Shown: piece by piece, positions 36,501-46,500 of the stretch
Numbering within the stretch: the first letter of the stretch is position 1
Layout of the letters: each line of letters opens with the position of its first letter
Source of the DNA: Pilasporangium apinafurcum
Lineage: Eukaryota > Oomycota > Peronosporomycetes > Pythiales > Pythiaceae
DNA: 64,000 bases
Reading direction: 5' to 3'
Assembly (NCBI GenBank): GCA_001600495.1
Contig: BCKE01000022.1
Span: forward strand, 386,682 to 450,681
Translations under genes and position numbers: made by a program
Notes under the pieces: model-generated
Seen by the model: only the letters and a program-made list of their open reading frames with translations
Told to the model about the DNA's origin: nothing
The model's database searches: none

Positions 36501-39500
36501 TGCATTGAAGTAGCCACTTGGATGAGGGACAAATGTTCCCTGGGCGCAAATGGGCTGACCACAGTCATAACCGCTCCATCCAGCCGCACAGATACACGTA
36601 TTCGGCGCAATACAGCTCCCTCCATTCGCGCAGATCTGTGTGCACACAGGCACGCGGCAATCATTGCCTTGCCACTCTAATGGACATGTACAGATGTCTG
36701 GCGCCGTGCAGTTGCCTCCGTTCCCACATGTTTGCGAACATACGGGCGTGGTACAATTTGCATCGAACCAGCCAGACGCACACGCACATGTGTCAGGCGC
36801 GGAACAGTAGCCACCATTCGCGCAGTGTTGTACGCAGAGCGGTGTCTCGCAATCGGCACCGGTGTAACCAGGAATGCATGCACACTGATTTGGCCCCACG
36901 CAGACATGTCGACCAGTACAACTACCACTAGTGCAGACAGGAAGTGAACAGTCATCACCTGACCACCCAGAGGCACAACTGCATGTGTCTGTGGCGATGC
37001 AGACACCTCCATTCTCACAGATTTTGCTGCACGTCGCAGTCATCTGTCGAATGCGATGGTTCTTGCTGTCTGCGATATAAAGCAACTGGGTGCGCGTGAG
37101 GTTGTATTTGGAGTAAATTTCGATGCCCATGGGACCATTGAAGCGCGCAGATAGTGGAGGCATACCATCTTGAAACCCACAGCCGCTCTTGAGTAACGCG
37201 GATGGAGCACCTGCGATCGTCTGCACTTCCACTTGGGAAATTGAATATTTCTGAATACTGAAGAGACGAGTGGCTGCATGCAGTGCGGGAAGATCCTTCG
37301 AGACAACGCCATTCGCGGAGCTTCCAATTCGAATGGAGTCGTTGTAATAATGGATTCCTCGCTCCAGTGTTATCTGCACGAGTCCTCCCACGGCATCGTC
37401 AATTGCTCCGCTGTGGATGGCTGCCAGGCAAATTGAAGAAGCGTCGCTATAGAACGTTGAACCAAAGACATCTGCGATTTGACTGGCACATGACGGCGGA
37501 CAGTGGATTTTGATGATCGTTCCATCTTCCTGATCTTCTTTAAGATCAAGTAAGACGTCTTGATTCTCGTCAAGTAGTGGTAGTGATAGGTTTCCAATCT
37601 CGAATTCATCAGGTGGTGGTGTGCTCGTGCACTCTTTGATCTTTCTTCCAAGAAACGTCAGTCCATCAATCGGATTTGATAGAGTGCGTTGATTGTAGTT
37701 GTAGTAAATGTTGTTCGTGACGGATGACACTTTGTTGAAGAGCTCATCGACTGGCGGTTCGTAGGAGGAGCAGCCACTTGGCAATAGCACTTCTGCGGCG
37801 GTGGTATCGCAAGTTATTTCTCTAGCGACTTGGGATGCCGTCGTTAGTTGTCGTAATTTGCAGGACACAGGACTCACAACATACACACGACCATCGGCGC
37901 TCATTGTGACGCCCGCAGGTGCATGGAAGGTAGCTTCATCACCTGCTCCATCGACATTTCCTAGCACTTGAGAGCCTGCGAGTGTGACGACGCGGTTTCT
38001 CGATGTGATAGACTCAAGAGAAGATGTTGCTCCATCGTAGTTGATTCTTCGGATGCGATGGCTATCGGCGACAATGACGGTCGATTGAGGGCCAATGGTG
38101 ACGTCACGTGGACTATTGAACTGCGCGTATGTGAGATTGCCATCTCGGAACCCAGCCACGCCCATTAGACACGGAGATACGCAGCCAGGTGTGTCAGCGT
38201 CCGTGCTGGGCATCACATTCCCAGCAAGTGTGTTGGTCGTACCATTTCCTCTACAATGCACCATAAAAGCGTATTCACATGAGAGGAATCGACCAAAGAA
38301 AAGCACAAAAAAGATTGCGTTATTGAGCGTACTCAATTCGCCGGATGAGATGGTTGCCAGTATCCGCAACGAATACGATGCCATCTAGATCCACCGCGAT
38401 CCCCATGGGAGAATCGAAACGGGAGCTATTTGAGTCACCATCTGCCAATCCAGGATGAGGCTGCGCAATGGAATGGGTGAGAATCGTACTTTCCACGCCT
38501 CTCCCACATAATCCAGCTATACACGACACAAGACCATCAACAATCTTTCGAATTCGATGGTTGCCTGTATCTGCAACGTAGATCGTCACTTTGTTGTTGT
38601 CGTTGGGGTCTTCAAAGACGGCGATACCTGTGGGGAACGAAAAGCGTGCGCTGGTGAGTGCAGCTCCATCTGTGAAACCTTCTACTCCATCACCCGCGAG
38701 CGTCTTGACTGTCTGAGTCACTGGATTAATATATCGAATACAGTGATTTCCTGTGTCAGCCACATACACGAAGCCTTTCGAGTCGACTGCAACGTCCTGA
38801 GGATTATTAAACTTTGCTGTAGATGCAGCGCCGTCGAGAAACCCTTTCTCGCCTGAACCTGCTAGTGTTGATACTATACCTTGCGGTTTGCCATCACTAG
38901 AGACATTGGTGGGGTAGCTCCAGATGTCGATAGCGTCTGCATCTCCATTCGTTAATGTACTAGAATTGCCTCGTTCTGGGTGAGTTCCAACATAAATTGC
39001 GCCCGAGTCCGTTCCCCAACATCGAATAATACATTGGGAATAGTTAGTTTGGAACGGAGAGAGGCAATCACCATCTGATAGAAACATACACACGTGTGTG
39101 CCTCCTCCATAATCGTATCGATGCGCTCCACCAATGGCCCACGGTACGTCTGTAATCGTAGGAATATTCTTTGGTAGTTCTGTCCAATCCACACCCTGAA
39201 TCTGATACGCGCAGGTGGATGAGGCTGTGGAATTTCCACACTCAAAATATTCGCAGCGATGGCACTTGCTTTGCACACCAAAGACTGTGCATTGGTGTCG
39301 CATGTCCTGCGCATTCGAATTGGTCCGTCCTTTCCACTCGAGTGTTTGTGTCTGGAATTTCTGATATGCAAAGGGCCAATGTGGCTGCTCCACGCTTTTG
39401 CACCATTGCTGGGTAGTCCAGGAGCGACGCAGCACCATTGCATCCACGGCGAGCAAGTTAATCAACATAAGATAGAGTAGCACCAGTGTTTTTGTACATT

Positions 39501-39543
39501 TCCATGGTATATACATGCAAGTAGATAAAGAGGAAGCAGTCAT
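33549..39543 (-). CDS. Giant type I membrane protein with NHL repeats and EGF-like repeats, 2 exons
   Basis: Two long frames join through one 82-bp intron (38332-38251, GTACGC...TGTAG): exon 1 is 39543-38333, exon 2 is 38250-33549, giving 1,970 aa. The splice makes RRIEGNGTTNTLAGN in frame. N-terminal signal peptide (TLVLLYLMLINLLAVDA). NHL-type propeller repeats span the junction (GEKGFLDGAASTAKFNNPQD; VYVADTGNHCIRYI; VFVADTGNHLIRRI). About thirteen EGF-like modules follow (CANGGxCxAPDTCxCASGWxGxDCxxPxC), interrupted by three long Cys-poor inserts. Near the C-terminus is one membrane helix (SFVSIISVLSVIVLIAWYYI) and a short basic cytoplasmic tail. This is a cell-surface, ligand-binding or adhesion type layout; the ligand is unknown. 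It could be split into two genes if the intron call is wrong, but the NHL continuity argues for one. Confidence 0.85.
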
Positions 39544-40187
39544 TCTTTCGGATTCAAATATCCATCAAACGATACGGATGACCCATAGAGATCTTCAAAA
39601 GACGCGGGATTCCATACCTTACATGCCCATTTAATTACGAAATTCTCAAAAATATTCTTTTGTAAAATGAAAAGTCAAATGGCCAATCAGTGCTAAGTAT
39701 TTGGTCTTACGCCAATTTTTTTTATTTTCAAGTAATTGCTAAATATAATGATTTTTAATTGGCCGAATAATTTATCCAGACTTATTGTAGCCAATACTAG
39801 TGGCTTAAAATATGCTTTAAACCTATCCGCTTACCATTAATTGGGAACAAAATTAAAAACTCATATCGTTTATAAAGATAAAATATGGAACCTAATTTGA
39901 CGCCCTTGGTTTTTCATTTTTATGACTGGTGTTCTAAGCTAATGTTGCGTAAAGCTAACTGATAAAACTCTATTTTGTTGAATATTTTCTCAGCTTCATT
40001 TTCATTTATTCAAATTGTAAAAACAGTGGAGTGGATGGCAAGAACCTCAATGGTCGACTGGATTGGCCATTTACCTTAAATTAAGCTTAATATAATACAT
40101 TTGATTGGCTGAAAAGGTGCGCATATGGCTCTACCAGTCGTTTACAACAACGAAAGGGTACCATTGTCAGTAAATTGAGCAGCAACG
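39544..40187. promoter_or_regulatory. Divergent promoter region between the NHL/EGF gene and NEP1
   Basis: About 640 very A/T-rich bases. Several CCAAT-box sequences (ATTGG or CCAAT) occur, including TTGATTGGCTGAAAA at 40101, 87 bases upstream of the NEP1 start codon. A near match (TTTCAGCCAATGAAA, opposite strand) lies upstream of PEX3. NF-Y binding is an inference. Confidence 0.35.
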
Positions 40188-41155
40188 ATGAGCAGCGACG
40201 CGAAGGAAGACCAGAAGCGGCGACAGGTCATCATCATCCTCGAGCAGGCAGCGCTAGAGACTGTCAAGACCTCGAAAGGATATCAGCTACTCAACTGCGA
40301 TGACCATAAAGGCATCCACAAGAAATTCAACAAAGAACCAAGTCAATCTCGACCCGACATTCTCCATCAGGAGCTCATGGCTGTGTTGGACTCACCATTG
40401 AACAAAGCGGGATATCTGAAAGTCTACATTCAGAGCACAAAAGGCGTGTTGATTGACGTCAGCTCGCAGATGCGTGTTCCGCGGACGTACAAGCGCTTTG
40501 CTGGGCTCATGGGTATGTTGTTTGCATGCATTTGAGTCGATTTGAGGAATGACGGTGCTAATCGTATGATGGTTTTCTGATTGAATATCCAGTGCAATTG
40601 CTTCATACGCTCAAGATTCGGTCTTCTGATGGCAATCACACGCTCCTGAACGTGATTAAGAACCCTGTTACCAAGTATCTGCCTGCAAATACTAAGAAAT
40701 ACGGTATGATCACTTATTGCGTGCAATGAGCTATCGAACACGATCTAAAGTTGGTTTTAATTGCTGCAGCTTTGTCGCGGACGGGAACGCTGGTGAGTCC
40801 ATGGGAATTTGTTGAAACTCTTCCTAACGATGAACCAGTCGTGTTTGTCTTTGGTGCCATGGCACATGGCCACATCACAAAGGAAAACACCAATTACGTA
40901 CGTATCTATTTTCTGTCATGGGAGTTCGTTCTTTCACTCAATTCATTCTATTCGTTTGGTGTTCATACACAATAGATCGACGAGACGATTTCCATTTCTG
41001 AGTACCCGGTATGTTATATACTCCAAGATATACGTCATCTGTTACATTTTGTGCTAATTTTCTTGCGTATTGTACAATGTCATGAGCAGATGAGTGGAGC
41101 ACAAGCGATCTGTCGCCTGTTGAATGCCTTCGAAAAGCACTGGGGGATTCTGTAA
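40188..41155 (+). CDS. Ribosomal RNA small-subunit methyltransferase NEP1/EMG1, 5 exons
   Basis: SPOUT-class enzyme that N1-methylates a pseudouridine of 18S rRNA and is needed for 40S assembly. Exons 40188-40512, 40593-40703, 40770-40897, 40976-41008 and 41090-41155; introns of 80, 66, 78 and 81 bp, all GT...AG; product 220 aa. Diagnostic segments: VIIILEQAALETVK, YQLLNCDDH, RPDILHQELMAVLDSPLNKAG, YIQSTKGVLIDVS, VRVPRTYKRFAGLM-like sequence, PVTKYLP, VFVFGAMAHG, ISISEYPMSGAQAICRLLNAFE. These match NEP1 across its length; the protein is slightly shorter than yeast (252) and human (244) because the N-terminal extension is short. Exon 4 is only 33 bases. It converges on the NUDCD3-like gene with only 79 bases between stop codons. 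Confidence 0.93.
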
Positions 41156-41234
41156 ATGTACTAATATTCTGTGCAGAAACTAGATCAACACCAGTTAGAG
41201 TATGAGTTTATTTTTCGTGTTTTTCATTTTCCTC

Positions 41235-42360
41235 TTAAATTGGCGAGTTGGGCTGTGCTTTGGCTGTAGTTAACATCTGTTCCATCAAAAGTTGGTCGCT
41301 GGTTGGCAAGCCCATATGTTGTTGCTGCTGATCAAACATTGCTTTACGCAGCGCTCCTTGCGTCACTTCGTCGTATTCATCAATTTTCAAACGCGAATCC
41401 ACCTGGCTTGTATCAATTTCGCAATCACCTTGCAACGCACTCGCCCACCATGTCTTCTTGATTTTCTCTAGCGAGAGTTGCAGCGTCTGGTTGTTTTCCA
41501 ACGACCAGAGACTTTCGTCCGCGCGAATCTTCTCAGGAAAATCGCCCTCAAGCAACACCGAAGAAGGACTGTTCTTTAATGCAACACGCACGTGCGTTGG
41601 TGTAATCTTACAGTCCAAATCCCTTGAGTGGGTTCCAGCTGGTACGTCCATTTGAATCTGCAACAGTACACAAGATGACATATGACCAATACGTGTAGAT
41701 AGAAAAGGGATAAACTTGCGATTCTTCACATACCGATACATCATTGAGCGTTTGTGTCCAAGTGTACGTTGCAGTTGAGCCACCATTCCCGACTGGAACT
41801 AACAGAGTTCACAATATACATTCAAAGGAGCATATAAACACGCATGCAATCATTGATGGTCGCGTACTTTGTTTTCCTTCACGTGTAAGTTGCATAGGTG
41901 GTTTGTGTGTAGCTGACTGAGATTTTGGTTGCTTTGGAGTGACAGTTCTACTAGTACTGCGACTAGAATTGTTGCTTTGCTTGGCATATGTTGATGAAGA
42001 TACCATTGGGTCAATGGTGTTTACCGAATGCTGTATCTCAGCATCGATATTTTTGAACGGGTGCATGCGGAACGCCTTCAGTACCTACAGTGCAGTCAAG
42101 TATACGCAAAATTTCTTACATTTACATTATTTGATGATGAAATACGATGAAAACTTGCCGCCTATTGCTACCTTTTGTTCCGCCACTCCAGGCAGGAATC
42201 CCATCTTCTTGGCGCCAGGATCATTCGTAACTACGTAAAAGTCCGTTTTCCGATGCAAGAAATCAAAGAAACTATCCAAAAGCGATTCTACGCTGCCATG
42301 TTTCGCTGCGAGGCTCAGCAGCAGCGCGTCATCTTGACCGGTTCGATCATCCTGCGCCAT
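41235..42360 (-). CDS. NudC-family co-chaperone (NUDCD3-like), 4 exons
   Basis: Exons 42360-42172, 42084-41868, 41798-41734 and 41657-41235; introns of 87, 69 and 76 bp; product 297 aa. The N-terminal NUDCD3 signature is clear: SLLDSFFDFLHRKTDFYVVT...GAKKMGFLPGVAEQKVLKAF. A Ser/Thr-rich linker (SNNSSRSTSRTVTPKQPKSQ) precedes the CS domain, which starts at YTWTQTLNDVSIQMDVPAGT and includes KNSPSSVLLEGDFPEKI and LWSLENNQTLQLSLEK. NudC proteins assist HSP90 in folding dynein-associated and beta-propeller clients. An in-frame ATG lies 20 codons upstream; MAQDD matches the family start better. All three junctions restore the family frame. Confidence 0.9.
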
Positions 42361-42814
42361 CGTGCCAATGCTCGTATCCAAACGACTGACCTTCTGCCGA
42401 CAATGCTGAATTTCTACCAATTGAAATTAATAATCACGATTTTCAGCGATTTAGAGAAAGGGAGAGGCGCTCTGCGTGTTTCAGTTTTCTACCATCAAAA
42501 GCTACTGACTGACAACGCTATCACAATTAAAGCATTTCTATTGGCACCACACGGGAATGTGGAACTGATCCATGGACAAGCAGTTCTCCTGTATTTGACC
42601 CTCTTCTAGCATCAGTATGTTGAGTTACTGACCAAAAGCATATTGGACGTCAGAGCAAAGAGTTTTCGCGTCTCAGTTTTTCTCCAAAAGAGGAAATACA
42701 TTATTTTAACCAATAATTTACGATTAATTATGTAATTTCAGCCAATGAAAAAAAGTTCAACGTGAAATTTTGCTTACACAACACACAATTCCTTAGGACG
42801 AGGAGGTACACATA
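42361..42814. promoter_or_regulatory. Divergent promoter region between the NudC-like gene and PEX3
   Basis: About 450 bases between divergent start codons. CCAAT-box-like sequences occur near 42710 and 42742 (TTTCAGCCAATGAAA), 60-110 bases upstream of the PEX3 start. Nothing else was recognised. Confidence 0.3.
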
Positions 42815-44090
42815 ATGTGGTCGGCGTTGCGGCATGCAAAGGAGGCGTGCGAAGGTTTCGTGCGGCGGCACAAGCGGCTGATGGTGGTTGCCGGTGTGAC
42901 GACCGTATGTGTGGGCGGTGTCTACTACGCCTACCAACGCGTAGTCAGCGAAACAGAAAAGTTTACGCAGCAATTGCAGCGCCAGATGGCTGAGCATCAA
43001 CGACTGCAGCTCTCACTCAGCAGCACGACCGACGAGTCACACGCTACGATCCAGCGCTTCCTGCCGCGATTGAAGGCGAAGTTGTATGAGATCGTCAACT
43101 TAGAAGCCATCGTGCAAGAGCTCAAGACACTGGATAAGACCGAGAAGGCGAAACGCAATGCGCTCTGGGAACAAGCGAAAGTGGTGGCTGTGACGCGCTA
43201 CTTCACGGCGCTGATTGCGTTTGGTGTGTGGCATTTGCTAGTGTTTGCGCAGGTGTCGATCATCGGCAAGCGTGTGTTTGAGAAGCATCGTGAGGGGCTA
43301 CCACTGTTCCAGATAGACAAGGAAGAGCAAGAGAAGGTGATTCAGGCAGCGCATCATGAGTTTTTGGCGTCAGGGCTGGAATATTTCCTCAAAGATGGAC
43401 TACAGAACATCAAAACACATGTGGAAAAGATTGTGAACAGCAACGAGCAGCTGCAGCAGTAAGTTTTTCGTCTTTGTGCCTGATAATATATCTGTACGAA
43501 GACTAATGCTTGATTTGTCTGGCAGATGGCAGGTGAGTCGGAAGCCCAAGGTTGAACGCGATGAGCTGAACGAGTTGCTACAGACGATTTTCCTCTCGAT
43601 CTTACCTTCATCAGCGTCACTGGAGTCACCCGAATTGGAGGAGCTGACGCTCTGGCGCAGCTTCCTCATCTATCCAGATAAACGACCAGGGCAGAACGAG
43701 CATGTTATCAGCTTACTGAACGATCTATGGGATCTGCTCGAGAGTGACCTCTTTGCGCCAGCATTGCACCACAGTCTCGGTTTCTTGTGCGGTAATGCGT
43801 TCCAGGATCTGAACGAAGTTGTCTATGGTGTCAGTGAGCATAAACAGCAGTCGAGAATCATTGAAGAAATCGAAGAAAACGACGACGAGAAGAAAAAACA
43901 GAAGAAGCCTTCCCCTGCACTGGCGAAGCTCATTCCTTGTTTACAATCGGAGATTGGCAAACTGTTTACGAGTTCTCCAGAGAGCTACTTGGTCAAGTAC
44001 TCGCAGGGTGTAGGTGAAATGGAAGCCTTTCGCAATTTCTACGAAGCCATTTTCTTTCAGCAGGAAGAACTCATAGGTCAGCTGATTTGA
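42815..44090 (+). CDS. Peroxisome biogenesis factor 3 (PEX3), 2 exons
   Basis: Peroxisomal membrane receptor for PEX19, needed to insert peroxisomal membrane proteins. Exons 42815-43458 and 43526-44090, one 67-bp intron (GTAAGT...GGCAG); 402 aa. N-terminal membrane anchor (RRHKRLMVVAGVTTVCVGGVYYAY, about 17-40), typical of PEX3. Family pattern: TIQRFLPRLKAKLYEIVNLE, then LWEQAKVVAVTRYFTALIAF, then LVFAQVSIIGKRVF, then a helical C-terminal region ending with FRNFYEAIFFQQEE. The length is near the usual 370-440. Retention of PEX3 says the organism has peroxisomes. The C-terminal part has an inserted charged run (EENDDEKKKQKKP). Confidence 0.87.
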
Positions 44091-44313
44091 AAGTAAACGT
44101 GATCAAATGATGTGAAACGAAAGAAGAAAGAAGCATCAGTGTTTATCACTAAGGTGATCGAACGAGAGAAGGGCGTCTTGAGAATGGAGGATGTAGGTAA
44201 AGTACTTGAAGTAAAGTGCATTTCATTTTGAGTTGATATGCCTCCTTTCCTACAAAAATGCGATATTTGCGTCATACAGTGTCAACCACCTTATTATGGG
44301 CATGATTTTTTTA

Positions 44314-45024
44314 TTATGCGTCTCTTCCTCTCATCCATCGACGGCGCGAGTGTCTGGCAAGGTGCTTCACATACGGGCGTTGGGGGAGATACTTCCATCG
44401 CGCTCGTAACTTTTGCAAAGTCGGGGGTGACTCGTAGTTTTTCCAGCGATTCATTCGCGGAAACGTGCGTAGTGTACGCAGTCGCTGCTGTTTCGAGTTT
44501 ATTAGCGGCATGTGCTGCAAATGCCAGCGCACCAAACTGCTGCGTCGTGCTGCTGCCTGTGGATGACGGAGCTTCAGTCGTCGATATCGCTCGTAACTGA
44601 ACGCAGGCACAAGTGCGTGTAACGAAGGCGAGAGATACGTCGGCAGCCCACAGTGGTTCATCTCTGGATGCAGACGCACAAACTGCTTGTACTGCCTTCT
44701 CACAAAGGGACTCTGTGCGCGGCGACTATATCGCAGTTGCATTTGAGTACGAAAGAAGTCTTTCCACTTTGAAGTGGGTGAGAAAAAGACCGAATGAGGC
44801 GGAGGGATATGCACACGAACGCTTGTGCGATTGCGCCGTCGACTCGAATTAGCATGCGCTGGCGAGAAAGAAAGATTTGCACTTCGTTGTGTCTCTGTTG
44901 CATGTGCAGTAGCGGATGCTACTGCTATTGACAATTTATGTGACACTGGGGAAGCAATTACACTCCGTAGAGGCAGTACTTGCCGTTGTAGGCGCACACA
45001 GGAGCGATGGAACATGGTGATCAT
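44314..45024 (-). CDS. Small very basic protein, possibly mitochondrial; unknown family
   Basis: Intronless, 236 aa, strongly Arg/His-rich with few acids. The N-terminus (MITMFHRSCVRLQRQVLPLR) is the kind of amphipathic basic stretch seen in mitochondrial presequences. Internal segments such as SVFFSPTSKWKDFFRTQMQL and FVRRQYKQFVRLHPEM are helical and basic, compatible with an RNA-binding or ribosomal role, but I recognise no domain. It converges on PEX3, 223 bases between stops. It could be a lineage-specific mitochondrial ribosome component; that is speculation. Long open length in a non-repetitive context supports it being real. Confidence 0.55.
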   Translation of the reverse strand: MITMFHRSCVRLQRQVLPLRSVIASPVSHKLSIAVASATAHATETQRSANLSFSPAHANSSRRRNRTSVRVHIPPPHSVFFSPTSKWKDFFRTQMQLRYSRRAQSPFVRRQYKQFVRLHPEMNHCGLPTYLSPSLHALVPAFSYERYRRLKLRHPQAAARRSSLVRWHLQHMPLINSKQQRLRTLRTFPRMNRWKNYESPPTLQKLRARWKYLPQRPYVKHLARHSRRRWMRGRDA

Positions 45025-45603
45025 TCTTAACCTTTATTCCCCACTTCTCCCACCGGTGGGATATACTTTGACGTATTTTTTCTCCCTATCGATAGAAATA
45101 GAAACTTGTTCCCGATTCTCCGCAATATCTTTTTTCCACTATCCGTCTTTTCAGGAAAGGATGCGAAGCGATGACAGTGCATGCCCGAAGAGATCAAGTG
45201 CGTAGAGAATCAAAATGACTGTCAAGAAAACATGGCACGGTAGTATTGGTGTGAAAGGGAGGCAAAGAGCACAGATACGAGATTATATGGGGATAGCGGG
45301 AGTCTTGCATGCATCCATGCTCATGGTATTACCATTGACGCACCGTTGAGTCGTATACAGGCATTTAATAAACTAGTGTTCACCGCTACCATTAGAGGGA
45401 GGAATCTTTAGACAAATACTATTGTAAAACTTGTGACAAGTAACGACAGCACTCGAATAATGCCACGCGGCGGTTCTTCATTCTTAGTATGTTACTCTGC
45501 ATATCATCCATAGCTGGAGACTTTCAAGTTCAGCCTGGTGGCTGTCTTCCATTTCACTTGTGAATTTGCCACCAAGCCACGACATCGATTTCAGTCGAAA
45601 GAC
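45025..45603. other. Intergenic sequence before the IS607-type element
   Basis: About 580 bases upstream of the basic-protein gene and left of the recombinase start. No frame of note. The left end of the transposon probably lies in here, but I could not define it because the other copies are truncated on that side. Confidence 0.4.
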
Positions 45604-46204
45604 ATGACCAAGTATGAATCCTCTGCCAAAGTTAGAGAGATATTTGGTATCCATCCTAAAACCATTAGAGGATGAGAACTTCCAGATTTGGTTAACACCA
45701 GAGTTATCTCAAGCAGTAGCGAGCACAGAATGTGGTTGTATGATCTTGGATCGATTGGAACAAGGAATAGATGTCATTTCATCCTTCAAACATCGACATT
45801 GATAAAGATCGACGATCAATTTTTATCGAGTATTATCAAGAAATCAAGTATTCGATCTTGTACGACAGGAAGCATTGCTATCGACTGCTTTCCCAGATAG
45901 TAAAGTCGCTGCCGACATTGGTTTCGGTCCCAAGGAAAGCAAGCCAGGTCTATCCATATTGGTGGAAATGTCACGTAGAGAGCAGATCTCGAGGATTGTG
46001 GTTACCATCCGAGATCGATTTGAGTATGGACTCCTTGCATAAATGTGTAAAGAACATAGTATCCAAGTCGTGGTTCACGCTGACCAACAACTTCATCAAG
46101 GCAAGAATGAAGAGATTAAATCAAGAGAACGCCTCTCGTCTCATGTTAACGTCTTTGTTGTGAGAAGAAATGAAAGGAAGGCAGGAATGCTCAAAAGACT
46201 TTGA
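45604..46204 (+). pseudogene. IS607-family serine recombinase (TnpA), broken by two stops and a frameshift
   Basis: Frame 1 from ATG 45604: MTKYESSAKVREIFGIHPKT then IRG, a TGA where a Trp codon is expected, then ELPDLVNTRV...EHRMWLYDLGSI, a MerR-like DNA-binding domain. Near 45800 the frame shifts by one base. Frame 2 continues STINFYRVLSRNQVFDLVRQ, EALLSTAFPDSKVAADIGFG, GLSILVEMSRREQISRIVVT, IRDRFEYGLLA, a TAA, then MCKEHSIQVVVHADQQ and HVNVFVVRRNERKAGMLKRL, then TGA at 46202. These are the IS607 recombinase landmarks in order (YxRVSSxxQ with the catalytic Ser, DLxRQ, DIGSG, IVVxxxDRL, and VFxARxxGxR). The catalytic Ser position reads RVLSRNQ, so a Ser is present. The gene is dead but only lightly damaged. 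Confidence 0.82.
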
Positions 46205-46264
46205 TCTCCAACCTCCGAAGAGCAAACATGCTAGATAGACAAGCCAAGTCTGAATAGTACTGTG

Positions 46265-46393
46265 AAGGTGAGGTTGTATCCGACCAAGGAACAGAAGCAA
46301 CTTCTCCGCAAGATGTTTGGTATCAGAAAGTCTTGGAGTGTCCTCACTGACAGAGATGCCAACGCTGCTAGAAACATCTTTTTTCAAGAATGA
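46265..46393 (+). pseudogene. Internally deleted TnpB/Fanzor frame: N-terminal motif fused to RuvC-III motif
   Basis: A single open frame reads KVRLYPTKEQKQLLRKMFG, then IRKSWSVLT, then DRDANAARNIFFQE and a stop. The first part is the N-terminal signature of TnpB-type proteins; the last is the RuvC-III signature normally some 300 residues further on. So most of the nuclease has been lost while both ends stay in one frame. The copies at 55428-56206 and 62650-63345 have a very similar junction, meaning the deletion predates their spread. Confidence 0.75.
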
Positions 46394-46404
46394 ACACCTA
46401 CTCT

Positions 46405-46451
46405 CCTGGACTCATCGAGTCCAGGTGTTAGAGACGCCTACACCGCGGTGT
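46405..46451 (+). other. Palindromic 3' tail of the IS607-type element (possible guide-RNA scaffold region)
   Basis: Directly after the TnpB stop codon lie a perfect 9-bp stem with a 3-base loop (CCTGGACTC-ATC-GAGTCCAGG, 46405-46425) and a perfect 12-base palindrome (ACACCGCGGTGT, 46440-46451). In TnpB and Fanzor elements the guide RNA is made from this end of the element. Structure is seen; the RNA role is inferred by position. Confidence 0.45.
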
Positions 46452-46500
46452 CTAGTCTTAGCTAGCTTTTGTTAGTTAAATCGGACCTGAACAATAATGG

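Larger units (their letters stand above)
45604..46500 (+). mobile_element. Decayed IS607-type transposon with serine recombinase and TnpB/Fanzor remnant (copy B)
   Basis: The most complete copy of the family. From left to right: a serine recombinase gene (tnpA) with MerR-like helix-turn-helix and resolvase domain; then, 60 bases on, a shortened tnpB frame; then a palindrome-rich 3' tail and the tail CTAGTCTTAGCTAGCTTTTGTTAGTTAAATCGGACC, whose counterpart occurs in the other copies (shown here only as a pattern of T-rich and GGACC ends). The tnpA-tnpB order matches bacterial IS607 and the Fanzor2 elements of eukaryotes and giant viruses. Right end approximate; left end not defined. Stops and a frameshift show it is inactive. 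Confidence 0.83.
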
